Notes: generated from the sequence alone by a model not told the origin. DNA of 64,000 nt from JAABRE01 sp964413275 (GCA_964413275.1 CAYPSO010000006.1:12522-76521), one strand, 5' to 3'; positions 1-8,305 are shown, counted from the first letter of the stretch. Program-made: numbers and translations.

Positions 1-555
1 ACGTTTTAAGTCAATATCTAAATAGGGTGCTAAATCCATTTTGGTAATCAATAAACAATCGGCTTCCTGAAACATAATTGGATATTTCAAAGGTTTATCT
101 TCCCCTTCAGTAATACTTAAAAGGGCTACTTTAAAGTGTTCTCCCACTTCAAATTCCGCAGGACAAACCAAATTACCCACGTTTTCCACTAAAACCACCT
201 CAAAATCATGGGGATTATAGTCATGGGCTAAGGTATGAATCCCTCCAGCAACCATTTTTGAATCTAAATGACAAGAGCGCCCAGTATTAATAGCAATTAC
301 AGGAATACCATATTGACGTAATCTCTCTGCATCTAATTCGGTGGTCATATCTCCTTCAATAACTGCCATTTTTAATTCATGATTAAGTGCGGCTAAAGTT
401 TTTTCTAATAAAACAGTTTTACCTGCACCGGGGCTACTCATTAAATTAAAACAAGTAATCCCCCACTCATCAAAATGTTCTCGATTATGATCTGCTCCTG
501 TTTGGTTAGCATGGAGTAAATTAATTTCTAAAGCTGCGTCAAAAGTTTGGTGCAT
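1..555 (-). CDS. ghaB: HypB-like nickel-insertion GTPase, probable guanidine hydrolase accessory protein GhaB (3' end outside window)
   Basis: SIMIBI-class GTPase of the HypB family, which uses GTP hydrolysis to load nickel into an enzyme. The 185 visible codons start at the ATG at 555 and run off the window edge. The P-loop SSPGAGKT, a switch region around EGDMTTELDA, the HypB signature ENVGNLVCPAEFEVGE and the guanine-specificity motif TKMDLA are all readable. No N-terminal histidine-rich nickel-storage stretch is present. It follows the HypA-like gene and gdmH on the same strand. In Synechocystis the equivalent pair (sll1078/sll1079) matures the guanidine hydrolase Sll1077, so I assign it to guanidine hydrolase rather than hydrogenase. 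The family is certain; the client enzyme is inferred from context. Confidence 0.88.
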   Translation of the reverse strand, partial: MHQTFDAALEINLLHANQTGADHNREHFDEWGITCFNLMSSPGAGKTVLLEKTLAALNHELKMAVIEGDMTTELDAERLRQYGIPVIAINTGRSCHLDSKMVAGGIHTLAHDYNPHDFEVVLVENVGNLVCPAEFEVGEHFKVALLSITEGEDKPLKYPIMFQEADCLLITKMDLAPYLDIDLKR

Positions 556-635
556 AATTATTAGTTCGTAGTTCGTGGTTATTTGTTATTTGTTATTAGT
601 CATAATTCATCCCTAATCCCCCAATTCCAAACATC

Positions 636-986
636 CTACACAGAATATTGAATGCGATCGATTTTTAATTCCCTACCGGAGCGAATATCATCCATAGGAG
701 AATGACAGGTAGGGCAAGAATACTGCAAGCCAATTTGGGGCTGATATGACTGTTGACATTGATGACAGAAAGCAATTAAAGGCGTTTCTTGAATTGCCAA
801 TTTAACACCGTCTAAAAAGGTATTTTTGGTTTGTACTTCAAAAGCAAATTCTAAACTTGCAGGTTCAACACAAGTAAATTTACCAACAATTAAGTGTATT
901 TTTTCAATAATTGGCTTGGATGGTTGAGACTCGTACCAATCCCTAACTGTTAAAATCAATGCCTTTGTCATATCAGTTTCATGCAC
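636..986 (-). CDS. ghaA: HypA-like nickel metallochaperone, probable guanidine hydrolase accessory protein GhaA
   Basis: Small (116 aa) HypA/HybF-family nickel chaperone. The N-terminal MHE motif supplies the nickel-binding His2. A zinc site is formed by CHQC near residue 74 and CPTC near residue 91, the usual CxxC pair. Length matches the family. It lies 80 bp upstream of the HypB-like gene and 65 bp downstream of a glutathione S-transferase, all on one strand behind gdmH. No hydrogenase structural gene is in the window. Together with the guanidine riboswitch upstream of the operon, this points to nickel delivery to GdmH. A role in hydrogenase maturation is not excluded. Confidence 0.88.
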   Translation of the reverse strand: MHETDMTKALILTVRDWYESQPSKPIIEKIHLIVGKFTCVEPASLEFAFEVQTKNTFLDGVKLAIQETPLIAFCHQCQQSYQPQIGLQYSCPTCHSPMDDIRSGRELKIDRIQYSV

Positions 987-1010
987 TTTTTATTTATCCT
1001 CCAAAACAAG

Positions 1011-1047
1011 TTAGGGTGGAAAATTTTATTGAATTTGCCCACCTTAC
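1011..1047. repeat. Short intergenic inverted repeat, TTAGGGTGG...CCACCTTA type
   Basis: Ends read TTAGGGTGG and CCCACCTTA around an AT-rich spacer. It sits between the GST and hypA-like genes inside the operon. It is a diverged, short member of the TAGGGTGGGCA/TGCCCACCCTA family found at several other intergenic places in this window. Confidence 0.5.
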
Positions 1048-1051
1048 AAAT

Positions 1052-1657
1052 TCAATGGTGAGTAATAGGAATATAATTAGGTTGATTTTCAATTCGTTCA
1101 AACCAAGTTTGAATAGTAGGAAATTTTGTTAAATCAAATCCTCCTTCCTCTGCTACATGGGTATAGGCATAAAGAGCAATATCAGCAATAGTGTACTTAT
1201 TAGCCACAAAAAAGTTATGGTTTTTAAGATGCTCTTCCATAAGATTCAAAGCAGCATAACCTAACTTTCGTTTTTGTTCGATTTCTTTGTGATATTTGTC
1301 AGCTTGTTTAAGCTCAGTAATCCAAAATCTAGGAGTAGCAATATTTGGCTCGTGACTATATTGTTCAAAACATAACCACTGCATTACCTTTGCTTGCTCA
1401 TATTTATCTTGGGGAAAATAAGGCGTATCTTGACTTAAATAATACAAAATAGCATTAGATTCAGATATAAACTTGTCAGCAGCAATTTCTAATAAAGGTA
1501 TTTTGCCATTAGGATTTTTAGCCAAAAATTCAGGTGTTCTAGTTTCCCCTACCACAATATTTAGCTCAATTAATTCAAAAGGAATTTGTAATTGAGTTAG
1601 TAGCAATCGCACTTTATAGCCGTTACCAGAAGGCAAAAAGTCATATAGTTTATACAT
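1052..1657 (-). CDS. Glutathione S-transferase family protein
   Basis: 201-residue GST with an N-terminal thioredoxin-like domain (about residues 1-78) and an all-helical C-terminal domain (about 88-195). The glutathione-contacting region shows NGKIPLLE with the cis-proline, followed by SESNAI, the SNAIL/TRAIL-type motif. It begins 17 bp after the gdmH stop and precedes the nickel-chaperone genes, so it is probably co-transcribed with them under guanidine and nitrogen control. I know of no role for a GST in guanidine breakdown. It may be a hitchhiker or may deal with a reactive by-product. The substrate is unknown. Confidence 0.88.
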   Translation of the reverse strand: MYKLYDFLPSGNGYKVRLLLTQLQIPFELIELNIVVGETRTPEFLAKNPNGKIPLLEIAADKFISESNAILYYLSQDTPYFPQDKYEQAKVMQWLCFEQYSHEPNIATPRFWITELKQADKYHKEIEQKRKLGYAALNLMEEHLKNHNFFVANKYTIADIALYAYTHVAEEGGFDLTKFPTIQTWFERIENQPNYIPITHH

Positions 1658-1674
1658 GATTTTATAACCTCAAA

Positions 1675-2847
1675 TTAACTCCAAGGCTCATCGACAACTT
1701 GTGATTCTTCATGAATATAATCTGGTTTTTCCTTACGGGGTAATTGTCCAGAAACGACCAAATGCGCCATCGTATCGCAAATAACACGAGTTGCCATTAA
1801 AGAAGTCATGTCACTAACGTCATAGGGAGGTGAAACTTCTACTATTTCAATGCCACAAACCTTAGTGTTTTGAACAATTTTCTTGAGTAAATAAAGAGCT
1901 TCACGGGGCAATAAACCACCTGGCTCAGGCCAACCTGTACCGGGGACAAAACCCGCATCTATGCAATCAATATCAAAGCTAATCCAGACGCAATCAGTGC
2001 CATCTGTAGCTCTTGCTATGGCAAAATCTGCTGCTGCATCTAAGCCCATTTCCATAATATCGGTGACGGTAAGGATATTTGTCGCTCTTTCACGGCAAAC
2101 CTTAACGCCTTGACGGGGTACTTGCCAACCCCCAATCCCCAATTGAACTAGGTTTTTAGCGGGGGCATTTTTCATATTAGTGGCATGAAACCAAGGACAG
2201 GTATGCATCCGCTCGTCTAAATCCGTTTCTTGGGTATCCACATGGCGATCGAAATGTATTATACCTACTTTTTTATCTCCTAAATGCCTACAAATTCCTC
2301 TAACTGTGGGAAAACCAATGGAATGATCCCCTCCTAAAATAATTGGAAATGCACCAGAAGCGAAAACATGGGCTACACCTTTAGAAATTTGGTCAAAGGA
2401 TTTTTCGTTATTGGCAGGGATAGTAAAAATATCACCCACATCACACAAAGTTATTTGTTCCCTTAAATCAACTCCCAATTCAAAATTATAAGGAGTGTAT
2501 AAAGCACTAATACGGCGAATACCTTGGGGGCCAAATCTTGTACCGGGGCGATAGGTTGTACCAGAATCATGGGGTACACCCACTATAGCAACATCATAAT
2601 TACCTACTTTTTTGACATCTTCTAAATATGGTGCTTTCAGGAAGGTGTTAATACCGGCATAATGGGGAAGTTCACCCCTAGAAAATGTGGGAATAGTCCG
2701 ATCTTTAATACTTTCTGCTGCTTCTAGTCCGTATTCTAAGCCTTGGTTTACCTCCTGTTGCCATCCTGTTAAAGGCAGATTTCTTTCCTTTTCCAAAGCA
2801 CGTTGCGCTTCACTATCAGGAGGTTGGAAAGGTAATTGCTCGCTCAT
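1675..2847 (-). CDS. gdmH: Guanidine hydrolase GdmH (nickel-dependent, ureohydrolase fold)
   Basis: Arginase/agmatinase-family enzyme of 390 aa, the length of Synechocystis Sll1077, the characterised Ni-dependent guanidine hydrolase that converts guanidine to urea and ammonia. Metal-ligand motifs are GGDHS (H175), HFDRHVD (D200, H202, D204) and SFDID (D292, D294). The loop DSGTTYRPG (T97 region), the ERMHT segment and the GTGWPEPGG loop fit the guanidine-hydrolase branch rather than agmatinase. An extended N-terminus of about 60 residues also fits. The ATG at 2847 has GGAG eight bases upstream. It is the first gene of an operon with HypA/HypB-like chaperones and is preceded by a guanidine-I riboswitch, which supports the substrate strongly. 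Older annotation pipelines would call it agmatinase (SpeB). Confidence 0.92.
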   Translation of the reverse strand: MSEQLPFQPPDSEAQRALEKERNLPLTGWQQEVNQGLEYGLEAAESIKDRTIPTFSRGELPHYAGINTFLKAPYLEDVKKVGNYDVAIVGVPHDSGTTYRPGTRFGPQGIRRISALYTPYNFELGVDLREQITLCDVGDIFTIPANNEKSFDQISKGVAHVFASGAFPIILGGDHSIGFPTVRGICRHLGDKKVGIIHFDRHVDTQETDLDERMHTCPWFHATNMKNAPAKNLVQLGIGGWQVPRQGVKVCRERATNILTVTDIMEMGLDAAADFAIARATDGTDCVWISFDIDCIDAGFVPGTGWPEPGGLLPREALYLLKKIVQNTKVCGIEIVEVSPPYDVSDMTSLMATRVICDTMAHLVVSGQLPRKEKPDYIHEESQVVDEPWS

Positions 2848-2881
2848 GAAAATTACTCCATTTTTTAACTACATTTGAAGG

Positions 2882-2933
2882 AAAAAAACCCAAGAGTTAT
2901 TGACGCTTTTTCCCTTTGCCAATATCTCCCGGG
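2882..2933 (-). terminator. Riboswitch-controlled intrinsic terminator of the gdmH leader
   Basis: Read on the minus strand, CCCGGGAGATATTG (2933-2920) pairs with CAATAACTCTTGGG (2902-2889). That gives 13 of 14 positions paired, two of them G-U, followed directly by seven T (2888-2882). The 5' arm is the 3' end of the riboswitch aptamer. Aptamer and terminator therefore exclude each other, and guanidine binding should permit read-through. Confidence 0.85.
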
Positions 2934-3042
2934 CTTTTCTCCCGCCGTGTAGCTACTGATTTAATCATAATTTTTTTAAGTAGCCTGTTTCTCTCGGACC
3001 AGTCATTTAAGTATAAATATTTAAACCGGAACCCTAGAAACA
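2922..3042 (-). promoter_or_regulatory. Guanidine-I riboswitch (ykkC class) aptamer
   Basis: On the minus strand the conserved ykkC/guanidine-I blocks appear in order. CTAGGGTTCCG is at 3037-3027. GACTGGTCCGAGAGAAACAG occupies about 3005-2986, and ACACGGCGGGAG then AAAAGCCCGGGAGA occupy about 2951-2925. A stem GCTACT/AGTAGC with an AT-rich loop lies between the second and third blocks. The sequence blocks are diagnostic of this class. It precedes gdmH by about 75 nt and is expected to be an ON switch through the terminator at 2882-2933. Confidence 0.93.
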
Positions 3043-3064
3043 AATTTTTAATATTCTAGGGCAT

Positions 3065-3106
3065 AAGATATCAGAATTTATAATATTTAAATGTATATAA
3101 AATTAC
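3065..3106 (-). promoter_or_regulatory. NtcA-activated (class II) promoter of gdmH
   Basis: On the minus strand GTA-N8-TAC lies at 3106-3093. It is followed after exactly 22 bases by TATCTT (3070-3065), matching the cyanobacterial NtcA layout GTAN8TAC-N20-24-TAN3T. The predicted start is near 3057-3059, just upstream of the riboswitch. It implies induction under nitrogen limitation, consistent with using guanidine as a nitrogen source. Confidence 0.75.
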
Positions 3107-3174
3107 CAAAAGTTTAAAAATAAACAATAATTAGATAAGTTTGTTAATATTTCCTGACCTTTAACAGTGAAATT

Positions 3175-4113
3175 TTAAGAAATAATATTTTCTTCAACTT
3201 GAATAGCAATTACTGTAATATTATCTCTTCCCCCTCTTTCTAAAGCAGCGTTAATAGAAGCTGAGGTAAGTTCTTGCATATTTTCATCAAACTCTTGTAC
3301 TAAAAGTTCTAATTCTGAGGGCAAAAGCTCTCCATGCAAACCATCACTGCATAATAATAATATATCTCCGGGTAATAAATCCCGTAAAACAGGAAATTCT
3401 AGGTCATCCCATTTAGGATCGATAAATAAATGATCTTTGCCCTTGCCACCTAAACAGGAATTAACTACAGCCCTCATCGGATGGGTAAGTGCTTCCTCTG
3501 GAGTGATTTGTTCCATATTAATCAAAACTTGTACTAAAGAATGATCTGAAGTTGTATAGATAGCTATTCCATCCCGAAAATGATACAGGCGACAATCACC
3601 TGCATATAAGTGAATAAATTCTGTAGGAGTCACAATAGCTGCCACAATAGTTGTACCCATGTTAATAGCAGCTATATTTTCTAAGCTATGTTTCCGAATA
3701 GCCGCATCAGCAGCATAAAATGTATCGAATAATAGTTGATATTTATTATTACTATCTTCAGGTAAAGGATTATCTAATAATTTAGTAAAAGTCTTAATGG
3801 CAATTTCCGCAGCAACTTCACCAGCACGATGTCCTCCCATACCATCAGCAACCACAGCTAAAATTGCTGAATTATCAGGCCAGCTTTGTAATAAGAAATC
3901 ATCTTCATTCAAATCTCGAACTTTACCCTTATCTGTTTTAGCTTTACAAGTAAGCTGAGTTGTTGAAGAATAATTGGCAAAACTCAATAACAAATCCTTA
4001 AGATTTTCCCTAACGGCTGCTGACATAGATAAGTTCTGGGAATTGGCATAATTTTTTAAGCCTTCATATTCTTGTGGGGTTAAAGATACAGACACCCGTT
4101 TTTTTCTAGTCAT
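3175..4113 (-). CDS. PP2C-type Ser/Thr protein phosphatase with N-terminal ribbon-helix-helix-like segment
   Basis: Metal-dependent PPM/PP2C phosphatase. Counting from the upstream in-frame TTG at 4137 (320 codons), the metal motifs are NEDD (about 77-80), DGMGGH (98-103), GD (180-181), SDG (264-266) and GGRDN (302-306), so the catalytic domain looks intact. I prefer the ATG at 4113 (312 aa). Residues just after it (RKKRVSVSLTPQEYEGL...) resemble a CopG/Arc ribbon-helix-helix DNA-binding motif. That is an unusual partner for PP2C and might give DNA binding or dimerisation. No transmembrane segment is seen. The gene is upstream of the gdmH promoter on the same strand, but the riboswitch leader separates the two. 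The substrate is unknown. Confidence 0.85.
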   Translation of the reverse strand: MTRKKRVSVSLTPQEYEGLKNYANSQNLSMSAAVRENLKDLLLSFANYSSTTQLTCKAKTDKGKVRDLNEDDFLLQSWPDNSAILAVVADGMGGHRAGEVAAEIAIKTFTKLLDNPLPEDSNNKYQLLFDTFYAADAAIRKHSLENIAAINMGTTIVAAIVTPTEFIHLYAGDCRLYHFRDGIAIYTTSDHSLVQVLINMEQITPEEALTHPMRAVVNSCLGGKGKDHLFIDPKWDDLEFPVLRDLLPGDILLLCSDGLHGELLPSELELLVQEFDENMQELTSASINAALERGGRDNITVIAIQVEENIIS

Positions 4114-4390
4114 TGTTTCTATGCTTGCTGCAAGCAATATTTGGTATAGAGATTTTTGATCGAAATCCCTATACCAATAACCATAACAAGATTTGTGAAT
4201 GTTTTATACTTTTTAGGAAAAAATCTTTACAAATCAACCTTTTTAAGGTCGATCGTTTTGTTTTGTTATTTATTGCTTGTGTTTAGGCGAAATTCAGAAA
4301 ATATTTTACCAGATTTCATCATGATAGGGTGTCGTTAGCCCCAGCGTAACCCACCGTTATTGGGATATTTATTCCAAGAAATCACCTTAG

Positions 4391-4519
4391 CTAAACATAG
4401 ATGAAAGAATTGCTGGTTAAACTCAAATTGTAAGCTGCTATTTTTCCTTTCTTGGTTAGCTGCTCGAGTTCAGTTCTTTCGGAGTCTGTTAGATCTACAA
4501 TATATTTTTTCTTCGGCAT
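4391..4519 (-). pseudogene. IS630-family transposase N-terminal remnant
   Basis: A 42-codon fragment begins MPKKKYIVDLTDSER and continues with ELEQLTKKGKIAAY, closely resembling the N-terminus of cyanobacterial IS630-type transposases. The reading frame then diverges and stops at 4391. No DDE catalytic part follows in any frame. It lies in a 636-bp intergenic stretch (4114-4749) that holds no other gene I can support. Confidence 0.6.
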
Positions 4520-4749
4520 TTTTTTGTCTGAAGTTGGATAACTTCTTCCAGATTAGCTCTTTTTTTATCCCTCAAAACAAAATTGATGCTCTACTAGCCC
4601 GATACGAAAATTATAGTAATTTGCGTTTTAAAGTGTAATCTTAAAAATTTGCTTGAATCAACAAAATCTTTCCTGCCGATAGATTGGGTTGATAGTTTTA
4701 ATGAACTATCTGAAAAAAGTGCTTGATAATTTAGGTGACAAATATGTAA

Positions 4750-6246
4750 TTAATTAGGATATAAACTAATAATGTTAGCAATAACTTCTTCAACAGTTAA
4801 ATTATCAGTAATAATTTCAATAGCATCATCAGCTTTTTTTAAAGGTGATATTTTTCTATTACTATCTCGATCGTCTCTGGTTTGAATATCTTGCTCTAAT
4901 TGTTTTAAATTAATATCTTTTTTGCCTTGATTTTCAAAATCTTTTAATCTTCTTTTCGCTCTTTCTTGAACGGAAGCTGTTAAAAATATCTTTAATTCTG
5001 CATTAGGAAAAACATAAGTTCCTAAATCTCTACCTTCAGCAATTATTCCTCCTTTTGCACCCCATTCTCGTTGTAATTGAACCATTTTCTCCCGCACCGC
5101 TTTTTGTGCAGAAATAGTCGAGACTTTAGCGGTTACTTCTGGAGTACGAATTGCTGTAGTTATATCTTCTCCATTAATTATTACTTGAACTTGGGAATCG
5201 TTAGAAATTAATTCTAATTCAATATCAGTTATAAGTTGAGCAACGGCATTTTCATCTTCACAAGAAATACCTTTGTCCATCACTAACCAAGTAATTGCTC
5301 TATACATAGCCCCCGTATCAAGATATAGCAATCCTAATTCTTGAGCAACTTTACGAGTAACAGTAGATTTACCAGCTCCGGCTGGTCCATCTATGGCTAT
5401 AATTGGCTGATGACGATGCAACATAACATTATCAATTAAACGGGTTTTTCCTATTTTAGCGGCAACGGCTAATAACCCTACATCTTTAACAATGGTCAAA
5501 GATTGTAAGGTTTCAGGATGGACTAACTCGATATATTCAACTTCTATGTTAGTTAATTCATTTTTAACAATGGAAATTAGGTGCGCTTGGCTATTTTCTC
5601 CTTGAAGAAAAGCTTTTTTAGCCTTGAATAAACCACGAGATAAACTTAAAGCTTGGTTTCTATCTTCTCGACTAAGATATTGATTACGAGAACTTATGGC
5701 TAAACCAGAACTCTCCCGTACTAAAGGACAAGCTTTAATTTCTACAGGTATGTTTAAATCTCTAACTATCCGGCGAATGATTGCCACTTGTTGAGCATCT
5801 TTTTCGCCAAAATATGCCTTATGGGGTAGGACAAGATTGAATAATTTGGTTACTATAGTAGCAACACCTTCAAAATGTCCGGGACGAAATTTCCCGCATA
5901 GAACGGAAGTCATGGATTCAGGAGGAACAACTTTAGTTGTGTTTTTTTCCTGATATAGTTCAGATTCAGGAGGAGCAAAGACAAAATTAACTCCTAAATC
6001 CGAACATATTTGACAATCACTTTCTAATTGACGAGGATAATTATCTAAATCCTCATTTTGTCCAAACTGTAGCGGGTTAACAAAAATACTGACTACTACT
6101 AAGTTATTCTCCGCAATAGCGCGCTGGATTAAACTTATGTGACCAGAATGTAATGCTCCCATAGTAGGCACTAAACCGATTTTCTGATCCGATGTGAGTA
6201 ATCTTAATTGAGTTTGTAATTCAGCTACAGTCTGAACAAGGTGCAT
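4750..6246 (-). CDS. panC/cmk: Bifunctional pantoate-beta-alanine ligase / cytidylate kinase
   Basis: Cyanobacterial fusion of two enzymes (498 aa). Residues 1 to about 276 are PanC, which condenses pantoate and beta-alanine with ATP to pantothenate (coenzyme A pathway). The class I synthetase-like HSGH motif is at 33-36, and the GEKDAQQ and SSRNQYLS motifs are present. Residues from about 281 form CMP kinase, with P-loop GPAGAGKST at 287-295, LDTGAMYR and an EGRDLGT motif. Length matches the known fusion. It lies 17 bp downstream of an rlpA-like gene on the same strand. Confidence 0.96.
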   Translation of the reverse strand: MHLVQTVAELQTQLRLLTSDQKIGLVPTMGALHSGHISLIQRAIAENNLVVVSIFVNPLQFGQNEDLDNYPRQLESDCQICSDLGVNFVFAPPESELYQEKNTTKVVPPESMTSVLCGKFRPGHFEGVATIVTKLFNLVLPHKAYFGEKDAQQVAIIRRIVRDLNIPVEIKACPLVRESSGLAISSRNQYLSREDRNQALSLSRGLFKAKKAFLQGENSQAHLISIVKNELTNIEVEYIELVHPETLQSLTIVKDVGLLAVAAKIGKTRLIDNVMLHRHQPIIAIDGPAGAGKSTVTRKVAQELGLLYLDTGAMYRAITWLVMDKGISCEDENAVAQLITDIELELISNDSQVQVIINGEDITTAIRTPEVTAKVSTISAQKAVREKMVQLQREWGAKGGIIAEGRDLGTYVFPNAELKIFLTASVQERAKRRLKDFENQGKKDINLKQLEQDIQTRDDRDSNRKISPLKKADDAIEIITDNLTVEEVIANIISLYPN

Positions 6247-6263
6247 ATAGTTTTTTGGATAGT

Positions 6264-6758
6264 TTAGCGACCTAAAATTTCCAATCTAACACTACCAACT
6301 CCACTATTATACAGACCTATAGCTCTAGCAGCAGCAGCAGATAAGTCAATGATTCTGCCGCCAGTGAAAGGGCCGCGATCGTTAATGCGTACAACGGTAG
6401 AACGACCATTCCGCAAGTTTGTTACTTTAACTTTTGTACCAAATGGTAAACTGCGATGGGCTGCGGTTAAATCATTTTGATTGAATGTTTGACCACTAGC
6501 AGTACGACGACCATGAAAACCAGGACCATACCAAGATGCTTTTCCTGTATAGTTTTTAACTCCATTTTTTGAAACTTGAGTTGGAGTTTTGATTGGAGAA
6601 ATTTGTTGTTCTTTAAGGATAAATGTGTTGACGTTCTCGATTTCTTGGTCATTTAGACTTGAGGCAACTGCCTTACTGGATATTGTAATTGCATCCATAG
6701 CACCTAAAAAAGTTGTAACTACGATTGCGGTTAATCCACTCCAGATTTTAGTATTCAT
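6264..6758 (-). CDS. RlpA-like septal ring lytic transglycosylase family protein
   Basis: 164 aa with an N-terminal signal peptide (about 1-33) and a double-psi beta-barrel domain from about residue 70 (GKASWYGPGFHGRRTASG). The barrel ends with INDRGPF and GRIIDLSAAAA, the classic RlpA signature. No SPOR domain follows, as is usual in cyanobacterial short forms. Expected to act on peptidoglycan outside the cytoplasmic membrane. Whether this short form has lytic activity cannot be read from sequence. It is followed after 17 bp by panC-cmk and is probably co-transcribed. Confidence 0.9.
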   Translation of the reverse strand: MNTKIWSGLTAIVVTTFLGAMDAITISSKAVASSLNDQEIENVNTFILKEQQISPIKTPTQVSKNGVKNYTGKASWYGPGFHGRRTASGQTFNQNDLTAAHRSLPFGTKVKVTNLRNGRSTVVRINDRGPFTGGRIIDLSAAAARAIGLYNSGVGSVRLEILGR

Positions 6759-7279
6759 AGGCTTCTAAAAATTTCTTTCCTAATTAAATATCAATTTCAA
6801 GTTTTTACACTCGATTAAGCTTGATAATGTGATTAATGTGTTTTTTGTTTCCTTTACATTTCTTAACTGTCGGTTAGCATAGCACAAAAAAATTAGTAGG
6901 AAATTTGCAATTAGACTTGCTAATTGAGATAAAAAATAACCCAAATAGCAGGAAACATAATCTTACTCAAGATTACAGACAAAATTGCTCGTTGAATTTT
7001 TTCTTTAATAGTTAAAAAATTTCTATCAATTATGGTAAAATGATTGGAATAAATTATCTTTTTTATATATATAAATTTCTTATTAATATAATTAATTTAA
7101 TTTATCTTATCAACATAATTAATAAATTATATTTTTGCATACTATAAAAAATTTAAAGAAAACTTGAATCTATAATTTTTAGACATTCACCTTATTAGAG
7201 TAAAATTGCTGGATAAATTAGGTAAATACTTCTAAATCAAGGTCAAAAGTAATTAAATTAAAAATTATGGAGAAATTAT
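6759..7279. other. AT-rich divergent intergenic region (rlpA-like / purM)
   Basis: 520 bp between divergent genes. It is very AT-rich, with long A/T tracts around 7060-7160. It must carry both promoters. I see no convincing gene, RNA or operator. Confidence 0.5.
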
Positions 7280-8305
7280 ATGGATTATAAAGAAGCAGGG
7301 GTAAATATTGAAGCAGGACGCAGTTTTGTTGAGAAAATTACAGAAAATGTGGCAAGTACACATCGTCAAGAAGTTTTAGGTGGTTTAGGAGGCTTTGGTG
7401 GCTATTTTCAATTACCAGAAGGCTATAAACAACCAGTACTCGTGTCAGGTACAGATGGAGTCGGTACTAAATTAAAAATTGCTCAAGCTATGAATTGTCA
7501 CAATACTATTGGCATTGATTTAGTAGCAATGTGTGTCAATGATATTTTAACGAGTGGTGCTGAACCTTTATTTTTTCTTGATTATTTAGCTACGGGGAAG
7601 CTAGAACCGCAACAGTTAGCTGAAGTAGTTACAGGTATTGTTAGCGGCTGTAAAGAGGCTAATTGTGCTCTTTTAGGCGGAGAAACGGCGGAAATGCCGG
7701 GTTTTTATCAAGTGGGAGAGTATGACGTAGCTGGTTTTTGTGTAGGAGTGGTAGAAAAAAGTGAGCTTGTAGATGGTTCACAAATACAAGTAGGCGATGT
7801 GGCCATTGGTTTAGCGAGTTCGGGATTACACAGTAATGGTTTTTCTTTGGTGAGAAAAATAGTAGAAATTAGCAATTTTAATTGGGATAGTCATCCAGAA
7901 ATTCTCAAAGGTCAAAGCTTAGGATCGGTTTTATTAACTCCTACTCGTATTTACGTCAAACCTATTTTAGAAGCTATTAAAAATGGTATAAATATTCGGG
8001 GCATGGCTCATATTACCGGAGGTGGTATTCCTGAAAATTTACCACGCTGTTTAAAGAAAAATCAGTCTATTGAAATAAAGACAAATAGTTGGAAAATTCC
8101 GCCTATTTTTGGTTGGTTAGCCGAAAATGGTCAAGTTAATCCCTCTTCTATGTGGGAAACTTTCAATATGGGTATTGGTTATGTGGTTATTGTCTCATCA
8201 TTGGAATCAGAATCTACTATAAATATGTTTAATGCTGCTGGCATTAATGCTTATCAGATAGGGGAAGTTATTGAGGGAGTGGGTGAAATTGTTGGATTAA
8301 CTTAG
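7280..8305 (+). CDS. purM: Phosphoribosylformylglycinamidine cyclo-ligase
   Basis: AIR synthetase (341 aa), fifth step of de novo purine synthesis: FGAM plus ATP gives aminoimidazole ribonucleotide. Typical motifs are GVNIEAGRSFV at the start, SGTDGVGTKLKIA, CVNDIL, GGETAEMPGFY and HITGGGIPENLPR. Length and domain order are normal. The start ATG follows GGAGAAATTAT. It stands alone between a divergent upstream gene and the ribosomal protein operon. Confidence 0.97.
   Translation: MDYKEAGVNIEAGRSFVEKITENVASTHRQEVLGGLGGFGGYFQLPEGYKQPVLVSGTDGVGTKLKIAQAMNCHNTIGIDLVAMCVNDILTSGAEPLFFLDYLATGKLEPQQLAEVVTGIVSGCKEANCALLGGETAEMPGFYQVGEYDVAGFCVGVVEKSELVDGSQIQVGDVAIGLASSGLHSNGFSLVRKIVEISNFNWDSHPEILKGQSLGSVLLTPTRIYVKPILEAIKNGINIRGMAHITGGGIPENLPRCLKKNQSIEIKTNSWKIPPIFGWLAENGQVNPSSMWETFNMGIGYVVIVSSLESESTINMFNAAGINAYQIGEVIEGVGEIVGLT

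Noticed and set aside
1..986. HypA/HypB as hydrogenase maturation genes
   Set aside because: No hydrogenase genes are visible, and linkage to gdmH behind a guanidine riboswitch fits nickel loading of guanidine hydrolase better.
1675..2847. Agmatinase or arginase annotation
   Set aside because: Length, the GTGWPEPGG and DSGTTYRPG regions, the nickel chaperones and the guanidine riboswitch favour guanidine hydrolase.
4156..4338. 60-codon open frame on the plus strand
   Set aside because: No ribosome site, skewed composition and no recognisable features; probably chance in AT-rich DNA.
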